From NCBI RefSeq assembly GCF_023898315.1, contig NC_064622.1, positions 81,159,387-81,223,386 of the forward strand: a stretch of 64,000 nt of DNA, written 5' to 3'. The notes beneath the pieces were generated by a model that made no database searches, was not told where the DNA came from, and saw only the letters and a program-made list of their open reading frames with translations. This document shows, piece by piece, positions 10,556 through 23,075 of the stretch. The position numbers were made by a program, and so were the translations under genes. The stretch comes from Schistocerca nitens (lineage: Eukaryota; Arthropoda; Insecta; Orthoptera; Acrididae). The first letter of the stretch is position 1, and every line of letters starts with the position of its first letter.

Positions 10556-12235
10556 CCATGGAAGTTACTCCATGCTGTCTTAACAGATATTCTATATCCT
10601 GTCTCTTCTTCTTGTTACTGTTTTCCGTATCTTCCGTCCTTTGCCAATTCTGTGGGGATCCTCCTTATTCCTTATCTTAGCAGTTCACCTGATTTTCAAC
10701 ATCATTCTGTAGCGCCGCATCTCAAATGCTTTGATTCTCTTCTGTTCCGGTTTTCTCACAGCCCATGTTTCAGTACCATACAATGCTGTGCTCCAAACGT
10801 ACGTTCTTAGAAATTTATTCCTCAAATTAAAGACAATGTTTGAAACAAGCAGATTGCTATTGGCCAGAAATGACATTTTTGCCTGCGCTAGTTTTTATGT
10901 CCTCCTTGCTTCGTCCATCATGGGTAATTTTCCTTCCAAAGTACTAGAATTCCTTAACTTCCTCTACTTTGCGATCACCAAAAGTGATATTACGTTTCTC
11001 GCTATTCTCATTTTCTCTGCCTCTCATTACTTTCGTCTTTTTTCGATTCATTCTCAATTCATATGCTGTACTTATTAGGTTGTTCATTCCATTCAGCAGA
11101 TCATGTAAGTGTTTTACATTTTCTCTGAGGATAGCAATGTCACCAGCGTATCTTATCACTGATATACTTTCATCTTCAATTTTAATTCCACTCTTTAATC
11201 TTTCTTTTATTTCTTTCATTGCTTTTTCGAAGTATAAACAGAGCGGTAGGGGCGAAAGATTACATCCCTGTCATACATCCTTTCTAATGTGACCACGTCG
11301 TTCTTGGTCTTTCACTTTTATTGTTCCGTCTTGGCTCTTACACACATTGTCTATTACCCATCTTTCTCTATAGCTTAGCCCCATTTTTCTCAGAATTTCA
11401 GACATCTTGCACCATTTTACGTTGTCGAACGTTTTTTCCAGGTCGATAAATGCAATGAACGTGTCTTGATTTTTCTTTAGTCTTGCTTCCATTACAAACC
11501 GCAACGTCAGAATTGCCTCTCTGGTGCCTTTACTTTTTATAAAGCAAAACTGATAGTCATCTACCACATCCTTAATATTCTTTTCCTTCCTTCTGTGTAT
11601 TATTCTTGTCATCAACTTGGATGCTGAGTGTGCGATAGTTCTCGCACTTTCCGGCTCTTACAATCTTCTAAATTGTGTGGATGATTTTTTACGAACGTGA
11701 GATGGTACATCACCAGACTCATACATTCTACACGCCAACGTGAAAAGTCGTTATGTTGTGACTTCCCCTAACAACTTTAGAAATTTTAATGGAATGCTAT
11801 CTGTCCCTTCTGCGTTATTCGATCTTAAATCCTCCAAAGCTCATTTAAATACTGATTCTGATACTGCATTTTCTCTTATATATCGACTCTTGTTTCTTCT
11901 TCTATGTTGTTATTAAACAAGTCTTCCCGTTCGTAGGGGCCTTCAGTGTACTCTTTCCTAGTGTCTTCTCTGTCCTCTGCATTTGACGATGGAATTCCCA
12001 TTGCTCTCTCAATGTTACCACATTTGCTTTTAATTTCGCCAAAGCTTGTTTTTACTTTTCCACATGCTGAGTAACTCTCTACGACAGTAACTTCTTTTTC
12101 GATTTATTCACAGTTTTCATGCAGCCATTTCGCCCTAGCTTCCCTGCACTTGTTGTTTATTTCATTCCTAAGTGCTCTTGTATTTCTGTATTCCTCAGCT
12201 TCCCTAAGCACTTTTGTACTTCCTTCCTTCACGGA
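10556..12235 (-). mobile_element. RTE-like LINE (family B), decayed RT region
   Basis: The - strand encodes broken pieces of a reverse transcriptase in several frames: GTREAILTLRFVMEARLKKNQDTF and IAFIDLEKTFDNVKW (about 11400-11560), IRYAGDIAIL at about 11150 in place of the catalytic FADD box, and TWAVRKPEQKRIKAFEMRRYR (10700-10770). Order and wording match the better-preserved family B copy at 40269-42351. It is 5' truncated, lacking the endonuclease, and its 3' end has faded. Many stops and frameshifts mark an old copy. Confidence 0.8.
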
Positions 12236-13799
12236 TCAGCCCAAATATAGCTACTGTTACCCATGGTTTCTTCGCAGTGATCTTCTTTGTACCTATGTTT
12301 TTCTTTCCAACTTCTGGGACTGAATTAACAGATCACCACGCGAAAAAAGTGGGTGAGTGTTGGTGTACAAACCGCAAAAACCGCCTTGAGCTAAATTGCA
12401 TAGCAACCACTGCGGTTAGCTCACCGAGATAACTACGAATTTTAGAATTTGTTTAGAACATGATCTTAATATGATTAAAAAGTCCGATTGTCCTGTGCTA
12501 ATTAAATTATCACACTTGAAATGTTTCAAATTTTCACGGTCGCGAAAATACGAAGCCAAGCCACAGACTGTTATTCCGGAAAATTATTATTTCGTGTCCC
12601 AGTATTTTTAAATCCGTAGACCTTTCGTCAGTTTAACTCGTCCATTTCTTAGGAAAGTGAGTTAAAAGCCGCATCCACTATGACACTCCATAGCGTCCAA
12701 ACCGCACCGGCGCTTCATCTCGACACGTCGTTCTTCCCTGGTAAACTAAACTCACATCTGTATTCTGAAGATTTCTTCCTGAAAATACACCGTTGTGTCG
12801 CTAGACAAAATCCCTCCAGGTCTCTGCATCGCCGTTTATATCTCCTTTTTCTTAGAATATTTTGCAGGTGATAGTACATAAAAGAACAAAGACCTTACTT
12901 GATGGTTAATAACTGTAACTTTTTTACGTCCACAGATACCTACGATTCTTTTACACAGAAGAATGTACTTATCACATCGTCTCTCGTTCTCTGAAAAGAC
13001 AGTTGTGACATAACCGTTTTACTGCTCGCAGTGAAACCTTCCGCGACAATGGTAGCCAGTCAGAGCGCTATATATGAAATCGAGTTCTGTTGGCATAGCA
13101 CTTTCACGTGGTTTGGATTTAAAAAATTCAGTGTTTGGGAAGAAACTGCATGCTTCCGGCAGATTCTGTCTCACATTGCACGGTGCGTGCCCTATCGCTT
13201 TTTCTTTTGCATTCTCCCGCAGCGCCACGCCGTTGGCGCAGTTTCTTTCCTGTTCTTATCAGTTTCCTCACGACACTTCTATATAATGTTCTGCTCCACA
13301 CACAGGAACGTTTTCGTCGAAGTCGTATCAATATCAAAGAACAGCAGAGCTCTTTTCTCTTATTTATTATAACCAACTTCTGTGATCTTGCTTCCTGTGT
13401 CGGAGAGTTGTTTTATTTTTCCTGATTCATCATATTTTCTGTTTTTATTTTATATACGATGATTTGGGAACACCGTTGCAGTTTTCGTAAACATAGCTGA
13501 ACAAGAAACAACAGCCAGTCACGCTGATTACTGATAACCCAAGAACAATACTCAGTACAGTTATACAATACAGAGTAAGCACTTCAAATGAAATTACTTC
13601 CTTAAGGAAAACAGTATTGAAAAGTACTACAATGATACCAGCACTGATAAGAAAATTTACAATTTAACATCCTAAAAAATTGAAGTCCTTATGCAAGTCT
13701 TACAGTTATTGTTCTTCGTTAGAAATTTCAGTTACTGCCTCGTTTCCACACTTACTTGTGATGCAGCATAACCAAATCAAATACCGTATCTTTAACCTT
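12236..13799. other. no recognisable feature
   Basis: Several overlapping short open frames exist on both strands around 13020-13430, but none shows a domain, signal peptide with splice context, or repeat signature. I do not call a gene. Confidence 0.3.
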
Positions 13800-14623
13800 A
13801 CAGCGAAATGCATGTAGCCCGCTGGACCTGATTGGGAAACCAGTTCGATTTTACACAGAATACGAGAAGGAGCTTGCCCCCCTTCTTGCAGCGGTGTACC
13901 GTAGGAATCTAGAAGAGCGTAGCGTTCCAAAAGATTGGAAAAGGGCACAGATCATCCCCGTTTTCAAGAAGGGACTTCGAACAGATGTGCAGAACTATAG
14001 ACCTGTATCTCTAACGTCGATCAGTTGTAGAATTTTGGAACACGAATTATGATCGAGTATAATGACTTTTCTGGAGACTAGAAATCTACTCTGTAGGAAT
14101 CAGCATGGGTTTCGAAAAAGACGATCGTGTGAAACCCAGCTCGCGCTATTCGTCCACGAGACTCAGGTCATAGACACGGGTTCCCAGGTAGACGCCGTGT
14201 TTCTTGACTTCCACAAGGCGTTTTATACAGTTCCCCACTGTCGTTTAATGTACAAAGTAAGAGCATATTGACTATCAGACCATTTGTGTGATTGGATTAA
14301 AGAGTTCCTACAAAACAGAACGCAGCATGTCATCCTCAATGGAGAGAAGTTTTCCGAAGTAAGTGTGATTTCAGGAGTGCTGCAGGTGAGTGTCTTAGGA
14401 CCGTTGCTATTCACAATATATATAAATGACTTTGCGGATGATGCAGTAGTATATCGAGAGGTTGTAACAATGTAAAATTGTACTGAAACGCAGGAGGATC
14501 TGCAACGAATTGACGCATGGTGCAGGGAATGTCAATTGAATATCAATGTAGACAAGTGTAATGTGCTGCGAATACATAGAAAGAAAGATACTTTATCATT
14601 TAGGTACAGTATAGCAGGTTAGC

Positions 14624-14858
14624 AAAAAAAAAAAAAAAAAAAAAAAAGTGGTTCAAATGGCTCTGAGCACTATGGGACTTAACATCTATGATCATCAGTC
14701 CACTAGAACTTAGAACTACTTAAACCTAACTAACCTAAGTACAGCACACAACACCCAGTCATCACGAGGCAGAGAAAATCCCTGACCCCGCCAGGAATCT
14801 AACCCGAGAACCCGGGCGTGGGAAGCGAGAACGCTACCGCACGACCACGAGCTGCGGA
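14624..14858 (-). repeat. tRNA-derived SINE, variant tRNA head on the family-1 body
   Basis: The body (GGTTCAAATGGCTCTGAGCA...CTAACCTAAG on the + strand) matches the other family-1 SINEs, but the tRNA-like head (about 14770-14858) differs. On the - strand it reads GTGGTCGTGCGGTAGCG for box A and a GGGTTAGATTCC-type box B. A run of 24 A (14624-14647) on the + strand is a T run at the element's 3' end. Near-identical flanks CAGGTTAGC and CAGGCTAGC (14615-14623; 14862-14870) look like target-site duplications in the host LINE. Confidence 0.85.
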
Positions 14859-15246
14859 GATCAGGCTAGCAACTGGAAGAAGTTAATTCCGTAAATTATC
14901 TGGGAGTAGGCATTAGGAGTGATTTAAAATGGAATGACCATATAAAATTAATCGTCGGTAAAGCAGATGCCAGACTGAGATTAATTGGAAGAATCCTAAG
15001 GAAATGCAGTCCTAAAACATTTTGTCGCCCACTGCTGGAAAACTCCTCAACGGTGTGGGATCCGTACCAGACAGGGTTGATAGAAGAGATAGAGAAGATC
15101 TGATGGAGAGCAGCACGCTTCGTTACAGGATCATTTAGTAATCGCGAAAGCGTTACGGAGATGATAGATAAACTCCAGTGGAAGACTCTGCAAGAGAGGC
15201 GCTCAGTAGCTCGGTACGGGCTTTTGTTGAAGTTTCGAGAACATAC

Positions 15247-15955
15247 TGAAACGTTCCCCTAGAAAAATTAAGAATGTCAGTGCTGGTAAATCTCTTACGT
15301 TATTTGATTTTCAAACAGCTGAGCTAAACTGAACGTACTCAGATATTTCTCTCTTTACTTATTCTGATCAACAGTAAACTGACACACAATTTTTTTTCTT
15401 TTTTCTTTAGCGCAACGCAATCTTACTTTCAATAATCCCAACAAAACAATGGCCCTGACTAAGAATAACCTTTACCTTTCATGAATCACTTACCTCACAA
15501 AAATCTTCGTTACCCAAACACTTCTGCAATGCAGCGTGCGCCAACAATACTGCCAGCTAAATAAAAGATTCTAACTGCGAAAGGCACTAACTACTGATAG
15601 GCATAGTCAGCAAATGAAAGATTTTGATAGAGAACAAACAATGTATTTACCTTAATAGTGTTCAAAGGTCATTATATATATATATTAGTTCGTGACATCC
15701 AGTCTTACAAATTTCGTTTCTCTGACGGACACGTCCAGATCGTCCGCTCTCAAAACTCTGCCATCTCTTTCCCCACACCCACCACTGCTGGCGGCTCACC
15801 TCCAACTGCACAACGCTACGCACTGTTCACATCCAACTGCCCAACACTACAATAGCAAATATTCCAACAATGCAGCACAGACAACAAAGTCAGTGATTTT
15901 CATACAGAGCGCTACGTCGTGTTACCAACATAAAAACGTAAACAGCCTACTTACA
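15247..15955. mobile_element. Solo LTR of an LTR retrotransposon (fossil)
   Basis: The block starts TGAAACG and ends TTACA, the usual TG...CA LTR ends. It is flanked by 4-bp direct repeats ATAC (15243-15246 and 15956-15959) and interrupts the LINE frame cleanly. At 709 bp with no coding region it fits a solo LTR, probably Gypsy- or BEL-type. It is younger than the LINE it interrupts. Confidence 0.75.
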
Positions 15956-16203
15956 ATACCTTCACCGAAGAGTGAAGCAGTATATTCCTCCCTCCAACGT
16001 ATATCTGGCGAAGAGACCATGAGGATAAAATCAGAGAGATTAGAGCCCACACAGGCGCATACCGACAATCTTTCTTTCCACGAACAATACGAGACTGGAA
16101 CAGAAGGGAGAACCGATAGAGGTACTCAAAGTAGCCTCCGCCACACACCGTCAGGTGGCTTGCGGAGAATGGATGTAGATGTACACTGTAACCTCTCCAC
16201 TGT

Positions 16204-18425
16204 ACAGGGTGTTTCCGTAAGAGCGTGCAAAAATGTAACAGGACCCCACAGCTTATAAGTATGACATTATTCAGGAATATTTGTGGTCCAATTTATATGC
16301 AACAATTTTTATTTAGCTTGTGACAGTTATTTAGACTACAAGCTTGTTTCGACTTATTGTCAGTTTCAAGTGTTGCGTCTAGTTCCTTTTCGCACTTTTC
16401 GTTATTTAGGGTCTGTAACCTCCCCCTCACTTATCGACCTTAATGACAGTGAAAAATTGAACCGCGTGTACCTAATGGAAATTTGGGAAAGCAATCGTCA
16501 CCGAAGTTAATCTGTCGGTAAAGAGGGAGGAAAGGGTTACATCTAAATGAAAGGAAAAATCCAAATGAAATTGGTGGAAATTAATTTTGAAAAGGGGTAA
16601 AGTTATTAAAGAAAGTAAATGTGCGGTCGTTACGTTAACAATTAATTGGCGTTAATTAGATATTTGAGATTTGGGGAAGATTACGGTCGCCAGTCCTATG
16701 GACAACTACCATAATAACTGAAAAAGAAAGGTTATTGCACATATAATTAGCACTAAAAGCGTGATGTGTGAAAAGTGAGTGTTTGTCAGAAGTAATAAAT
16801 TTCGCTACACTCTGACGTAATTTAGCAAAAGAATTAATAAAACCGGAAAATTGAAAGTTAATTTAGTGACTGAAATTGATAGTGAACTTTGTTTCTGAAG
16901 CACTACTAAATTCAATAAAATAAGGTTAGTCTTGGGCTACCTCAACAATCATTTCAAAAGCTACTTGAATCTACGCAATTTAGAAATAAGAGATTTAACT
17001 TTGAACTTGAATTAAATGATTCTGAACAATTAACAATAGTAAAATTTAGTACGTACCAAGCTGAGCTGCAGTCACAGGTAAGCTAAAATATGGTAACAAA
17101 ACTCGCACTCTTAATTTGTGCTCGTGTAATTTAAATATTGTAGCCAGCTATGAATACCTTAACTGAACTTTGAAATTAAAGCAGTGGAATCGAATAATAT
17201 TACTTTAATGCTGGCATTTGAATTACAACGACACTCGGGTTCATTCCGGAATAGGAAGGGACCCTGCTTGGTAATGCAATTGGGACAATGAGCAACAAAG
17301 GTTCATGCTACATTGCTGTAATTTGGTGAGAAAAATTTAACAGTTTGAAAAGCTGAGGTGTGCCATACAGTTCTAAAACTTTACGTTTTCCAGTCTTCCT
17401 TTTTGGTTGATTGAAGGTTTGCAGTCGTCGGTCGAGGACATGGCGACAGTCACTCATTGTCGGCCGTCGCTGTTGCAGAAGCTGGATGTTGGCGCGCCTT
17501 CTTCTCGACACGGTCACCAGGCGAAACAGGCTCTTGATGTGCGCCAGCTAATACTTCCCGTCCGCGACACCGTGTCAGAAACTGTCATAGCAAGTCGAGT
17601 GCAATTACATGCTGCCAAAGCCCGAAAGCGCGGCAACTCGCGGAGGCGTCACACAACACACCTGCTCCACCGCCCTACTCCAGCCAGACTCCGCTCTGCC
17701 CGCGCTCCACGCGGCTGAGTTAACACTACGAAAGATCCTAAACACTTTGGTTCTCCACACGACCTATCGTTGTAATCGTTCGATAGCATAGTTTTCCCTA
17801 GGCCAGACTCAGCGTAAAAATACAAATAATATTTACAAAACAAACCAATTATACATCGACATAAATGCATAAATAGTAAAACAATTACAATATATAAAGA
17901 CACAGAAATGTCATATCTTCAGGTCACAAATAAAGGAAAAAAAATTATACTAGAATAGACGTAAATAGGAGGATATGCATTTCCGGCGTTACAACCTGAC
18001 CTGAACCCTCTTGATTATTTCCTGTCTGGATATCTAAAGTCACTTGTGTATGAGACAACATTGGATACGTAGATGGAATTAGTTGCCAGGACTAGAGATG
18101 TCTGTGATGTGATCCGAAACACACCAGGAATATTTGCCAGGCTGCGTCAGAATCTTGTTCGCCGATGTCATATTTGCATTGAGGTTCATGGCCGTCATTT
18201 TCAGCACTTTTTGTAAGATACAGTACAGAAGGTACGTACAATGTGTCAGATATCGTATTTGCAGTTAACTGTAAAATGAAAATAAAAGAGTACATAATAA
18301 TGTGATTTCATTCCTGTTATCTCCTTAAGCTCGCTTCCCCGACCCCAGTTTTCCTACCGCAAAAAGTTCAGTGGAGCATTCTCTATGCCTATTAAATTTT
18401 GGCACGCTCTTACGGAAGCATATTG
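16204..18425 (+). mobile_element. TIR DNA transposon remnant (Tc1/mariner-type) with inserted LTR-like block
   Basis: The left end GTTTCCGTAAGAGCGTGC (about 16210-16228) is inverted at 18401-18417 (GCACGCTCTTACGGAA), giving terminal inverted repeats of about 30 bp. The right half encodes a transposase C-terminus at 17994-18215 with PDLNPLDYFLSGYLKSLVYET and IRNTPGIFARLRQNLVRRC, a pattern of Tc1/mariner-like DDE transposases. The N-terminal and central transposase regions are absent and a 1.58-kb LTR-like block occupies the middle. Dead element. Confidence 0.65.
16414..17993. mobile_element. LTR-like block (fossil), 1.58 kb
   Basis: The block begins TGTAACC and ends GGTTACA-like (GGCGTTACA), with TG...CA ends and a 6-bp terminal inversion TGTAAC/GTTACA. 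It sits inside the TIR transposon, and the transposase C-terminus begins directly after it. I see no clear flanking duplication, so the solo-LTR reading is tentative. No retroviral-type protein recognised. Confidence 0.45.
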
Positions 18426-18851
18426 CGTATTTTCCCCTACGAAATCCAGCCAAAATTTACCTAGCACTCTATAAGTCTCTGCATATTACCAAAACTACGC
18501 ACCCATAAACCGTCAACCAACTTAAACTCGTGTGCTAACCTTTGTCTGAACAAAACCTAATTTGAACTGAACTGTAACTGATCTCAATACAACTTATCTT
18601 TATATTAAATGCCATACTGAAGCAAAACAATTACTGGCCCTAATCAAAATTTCCGCCCACCTCGCGTCTTGAGAACATTGTTGCAAATTTGTCGAAAGCC
18701 CAACAGCAAACAGCAAGCAAGCAGCGACTAAGCTACATTTCTATATCTAAATAAATATTCAAACTGTTGGATACCACATGGTGCAATGTGGTAAACCGTA
18801 ATGGTAAACAGTGGGATGGGGAGATTGACTACTATGAAATGATATTCCAAG
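18426..18851. other. no recognisable feature
   Basis: AT-rich sequence, nothing recognised. Confidence 0.3.
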
Positions 18852-19036
18852 AAAATGGTTCAAATGGCTCTGAGCACTATGGGACTTAACATCTGTAGGT
18901 CATCAGTCCCCTAGAACTAAGAACTACTTAAACCTAACTAACCTAAGGACATCACACACATCCATGCCCGAGGCAGGATTCGAACCTGCGACCGTAGCGG
19001 TCACGCGGTTCCAGACTGAAGCGCCTAGAACCGCTT
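18852..19036 (-). repeat. tRNA-derived SINE (family 1), head-truncated
   Basis: The body and box B (GGATTCGAACCTGCGACCG on the + strand) are present. The outer part of the tRNA-like head, normally ending in GGCCGGC, is missing after CCTAGAACCGCTT. No convincing target-site duplication remains. Confidence 0.85.
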
Positions 19037-20315
19037 AACAAAGTCAACAATGATTTAAGAAAGGTACAATATTAGCAGAGAATTTCTATAAAAACCAAAC
19101 AGATTTAGTGATTTAATATGTGAATGCATGACTCAGGGAAGTAAGGAGGTCTTTCCCTCAGCTTTGAGCAAGTGAACAAAGTTAATCAACTACCAACAAT
19201 CATTTCTACAAATTAGGAGCGCATTGCTGCAGTCCTTACCACAAACTTCTTCTCTTCAAAAAGAATAACACTTTTCAAAATTTATATTCTCTTCCCTTTC
19301 CAGAAACACAGCTTATTCATCATTGCTGCCACTTACAATAAATATTCCTTCATCTAACAGATACAATCACAAGTCAATACAGCATACTAAATACATCCAT
19401 CACCTACCACACTTTAACTAATGGACCAGACTCCGCAGAGGCAAAGACTGTGCCGCGACAAGACCAAATATTGTTTAATAGTAACGTAACTTACTCTCTC
19501 TCTCTCTGATATGCACATCGAAAATACACAATTATCAAAATGCCATGTCCACCTTACAACACAAGTTTTATTTAGGACATATAAGAAATTATCTTAACAT
19601 TCAGTATCATTGATTTTGATACAATTAGAAATGAAACATTGTCCCCGTTTAGTAACTTCTGGGTGTGTCGCAACCGCTGCTCCAACGCACACCTTATCCA
19701 AAGATGTGCTCCATCCGTCAGCTCTTACACCTTTCGCAAACTTTCCATTAACGCAGCGGCTGCATAAACTCTTCATGTATGGGCGCACGTGAGACACGTT
19801 ACACACACTGCTGTCTGCTTTGCGTCACGCAGTCGGCTGGCACTGCGCTATCCACACCAGATCAGGTTCCTTCCCTTTCCGTGCGTCCGTTCTCTCTCTC
19901 CACAACCACCGATATTCCTCCCTCAGTGTCTCCCCATTCCACAGATAAACCCCCTCTCCTCCTCAGAGAAGTTCCACACACATATACAAGGTAGTCCGGC
20001 CAGCCCAGATCGACTACACTCCGATCCGCGAACGATGGCGGTTCGTGCAGCTCGACACATGGGCGGGGACTCCATTGTTGCTGGTACAAGCAACGGTTGC
20101 GGTAAGCGCATGCACTTGCTCTGCGCTTCAAGAAAGCGTGTATACTGCAAATTACGTCTCTCGCTTGCTTGTGCAGAATTCGTCGCTTCCTCCACCATAA
20201 GCCGTGACAACTTGCAATAAATGAAATAAAAATTAGCTAAATCACGCTACGATCACGTTTAATGCTCGCAGTGGCTACGACACTCACAGTAGTGCGCTGG
20301 AAATATTACTGATCG
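19037..20315. other. unclassified sequence, possibly repeat-derived
   Basis: A CT-repeat lies at about 19494-19508. From about 19640 to 20220 GC content rises and several long overlapping open frames appear on both strands, but none has a recognisable domain. It could be promoter-like or LTR/UTR sequence from an element; I cannot decide. Confidence 0.3.
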
Positions 20316-20566
20316 CTTGACTAGAAGAAGGGATCGGTTGGTAGGACATGTTTTGAGGCATCAAGCGATCACAAATTTAGCATTGGAGGGCAGCGTGGAG
20401 GGTAAAAATCGTAGAGGGAGACCAAGAGATCAATACACTGAGCAGATTCAGAAGGATGTAGGTTGCAGTAGGTACTGGGAGATGAAGAAGCTTGCACAGG
20501 ATAGAGTAGCATGGAGAGCTGCATCAAACCAGTCTCAGGACTGAAGACCACAACAACAACAACATT
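20316..20566 (+). mobile_element. RTE-like LINE (family A), 5'-truncated 3' end
   Basis: Encodes the RT C-terminus RRRDRLVGHVLRHQAITNLALEG...YWEMKKLAQDRVAWRAASNQSQD, followed by the 3' UTR end and a (CAA)n tail (about 20549-20564). It matches the copies ending at 49.3 and 60.55 kb. Only about 250 nt survive, a typical severe 5' truncation. Confidence 0.88.
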
Positions 20567-21540
20567 GGTTGTCGGTGAATGCGTGACGTAAATGCGCAGA
20601 ACAAACCTAAACTTGACCGCTATCGTTCGTGACTCCAACTATGGTGCCCACCTAAATCATCGTGCCCTCACAGTACAAGGTGCACAGTAACTTATGACTG
20701 TCGAGGTTAGTCCAAGAGTAACAGGCATTTTGTTAGCAATATGGCACGCCCAGAGGCATAGAGACTGTCATTTCTCCTCACACTAAACTTTAACACATCT
20801 GCTGAAATTGAGAATCCCCCTTACACATTGTCCAGTGGCTTTCGAGTGTTATTGGAAACATGCAGATATAGCGATGTGGCGAAACGGGTAGTTAATAGTC
20901 TAAAATAGACTTAACACTGGCACACAAAGTCAAAGAAGACGAATAAGTCGAAAGTTAAAAACAAAAATGCATTGCCCGAAAGGAATACAGCACCTTCAAC
21001 AATTGTCATCAGCGACACCATGGTGCATACTGAGGGGTTGTAGTGTAGTAATTCAATTGTCACGGTCATCAGCCATTAGATGTCGCCCAGGAGATCTGAA
21101 TGAACTGCCTTTGTTTCGAATCCTCAGGCATTAGGTTAAAGTTGCGTTAGTTGTACTACAGCCTGAGTCGTACTGCAGTAATGTCTGATTCCGCGTTTGT
21201 AAAAGCGACGTCAAGTGGTTTAAAATTGAGCTAAATAGTCGTACGAGTAGATAAAAACAACTGAACAAAACGATGGCTATCGTGACGGAAAAATAATTAA
21301 CCAATGAGTTTGTTTGACTGTTTTTATTACATTCTGTCACTCAGTTGTAAGCAATTTCAGAAACGGATTTGATAATAAAGTAATTTTTCTGTATCATGTC
21401 TATACTCGTGGTACTTGGCAGAAAACTTTGAGGTTATGTCTGGCGTACTGTTTTGAAACGTAAAAGGTCTCACTGCCTAAGTCGTACCTGTGGAGAATTC
21501 GTTGATGGAAATTGCATACCAACTAAAAACTGTTTCTTTC
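20567..21540. other. no recognisable feature
   Basis: No gene, SINE or transposase seen. Confidence 0.3.
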
Positions 21541-22195
21541 AGCTGAACAACGTAACGAAGAAAGCTTACAATGAGTGGAAGCAGGAGGATATGGAACATA
21601 GGAATGGTGAAAGTGGATTTAATGAAGCATGTATATAGAAGATATAATATACCAAAACCCACACTGCGTCGTCATTTGAAGGGTTTAAATAAAATATCAA
21701 GGTGTGGAAGACCTACTGATATGACAACAGAGGTGAAAGATGAATTAGCACAGCATGTAATTAATTCAGAGTCCAGATTCTTCGGAGCAACTACACCCGA
21801 ATTAAGATTCAAATGGTGCAAATGGCTCTGAGCACTATGGGACTTAACATCTAAGGTCATCAGTCCCCTAGAACTTAGAACTACTTAAACCTAACTAACC
21901 TAAGGACATCACACACATCTATGCCCGAGGCAGGATTCGAACCTTCCACCGTGGCGATCGCGCGGTTCCAGACTGAAGCGCCTAGAACCGCTCGCCCACA
22001 CCGGCCGGCTCCGAATGAAGGAAACTTGCCTACCAATTTGCTGAGAAATATCATCCACCGCATCAGTTCAATAAACAAAACAATATAGGCGGTAAGAAAC
22101 GGTATTACAGGTTTACGAAAGATCATCCCACTTTCTCCTTGCGAGTTCCCGAAGCAATATCAATGGCATGAATGAAGGGGCTTGGAGCAACCCAT
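21541..22195 (+). mobile_element. pogo-like (Tc1/pogo) transposase N-terminal fragment, interrupted by a SINE
   Basis: The + strand encodes a helix-turn-helix DNA-binding region: RRYNIPKPTLRRHLKG, then GRPTDMTTEVKDELAQHVINSESRFFGATTPELR up to 21800. After a SINE (21807-22010) the frame continues KLAYQFAEKYHPPHQFNKQ...GGKKRYYRFTKDHPTFSLRVPEAISMA, which is followed by a stop near 22170. This wording is typical of pogo/Tigger-type transposases and their domesticated relatives. The DDE catalytic domain is missing and a frameshift lies near the start, so it is a fragment. Confidence 0.7.
21807..22010 (-). repeat. tRNA-derived SINE (family 1)
   Basis: Complete body plus tRNA-like head ending in CCGGCCGG. 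Flanks CCGAATTAAG (21797-21806) and CCGAATGAAG (22011-22020) form a 10-bp target-site duplication with one difference. Confidence 0.92.
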
Positions 22196-23075
22196 CGCCC
22201 CCCCCCCCCCCCCGCTCCTCGTAATAAACCATCAGAAATTCCTCAGTTTTTATCCATTGAGTCAGTAGGTGGTGGTATACAGTGTGTATAGTATAAAAGG
22301 CCATATTTTCCACCCAAGTTTTGCGATAATTGATCCAGACCCTCCTTGAATTGACTTAGTGAAATGTCGTCTAAGAATTCTTCCTATCTCTTATGTGGAG
22401 ATGCTCTAGTAGTTTTATATCCCCTTGCAGAAACATTGCAGTGCCGTCGGATTCTGAAAGGGCAATACAACTGTCATTGTTTTACGTAATGAAGCAGGAA
22501 GAAGTTTTTTTGTGCAACTAATTTTTACGTGGGATTCCATTATGATGCGTTTATTTAAGAAATGCCGCAAGATGAACTTGTTCACATTGATTGTAAGCTA
22601 AGTATTAATGGTAGGAGAGCAATAACTACCACGTAAGTAGATCGAAAGGCATCCTACTGTCGACTATGGCGCACAGTCTGTAATGAGAGCATACAATCCG
22701 TATAATATGTAAGTACATCTTTGGTTATGCCAAAATTATTCTTTTATTAATTAATATCAACATTTCCTCGCATTGTAAAATTACTGAAAGATATTTTTTT
22801 ATGATCCGTAGACTCCTCCTTATGTCTGAACGGCAAAAAGCAACTGTTGTTAGCAAATATTTATTAATAACAATTACTTGATTCACGCAAGAATAAATGT
22901 ACTTTCCGTACGTGAATCTGAAACTGACTTTATAAACGCAACCAAACGCTATGCACAGTGATAAAATGAATATTTAAATACTTAACATAACAGGAACGTC
23001 GGAGTTGCGATATAAAAATAAGATTGAGAAGAAAGACCGCGCACTGCTGGCAAGTGCCACAGTACAGGCTTTGTA
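22196..23075. other. no recognisable feature
   Basis: Starts with a C-run at about 22198-22213. The rest is AT-rich and unrecognised. Confidence 0.35.

Larger units (their letters stand above)
13800..16190 (+). mobile_element. CR1/Jockey-like LINE (family C) carrying a SINE and a solo LTR
   Basis: The + strand RT pieces run in order: VPKDWKRAQIIPVFKKG and VQNYRPVSLTS (13920-14015), NQHGFRKRRSCETQLALF and AVFLDFHKAFYTVPH (14095-14240), LLFTIYINDF-ADDAVVYREVV (14400-14465), RIDAWCRECQLN (14500-14540), then YLGVGIRSDLKWNDH after the SINE. The C-terminal part (EERRSVARYG..., about 15190) is cut by a solo LTR and resumes at 15956, ending with TGGATGTAGATGT at about 16170. Compared with the copy at 25.8-26.7 kb, about 11 codons just before the catalytic ADD are missing. 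Stops and frameshifts show the copy is dead. Confidence 0.85.

Noticed and set aside
13020-13430. Overlapping open frames of 70-113 codons on both strands
   Set aside because: No domain, no convincing splice or start context, and mutual overlap; most likely chance.
19789-20220. 143-codon open frame in a GC-richer block
   Set aside because: Low-complexity Ser/Pro/Leu composition, open frames on both strands and no recognisable motif.
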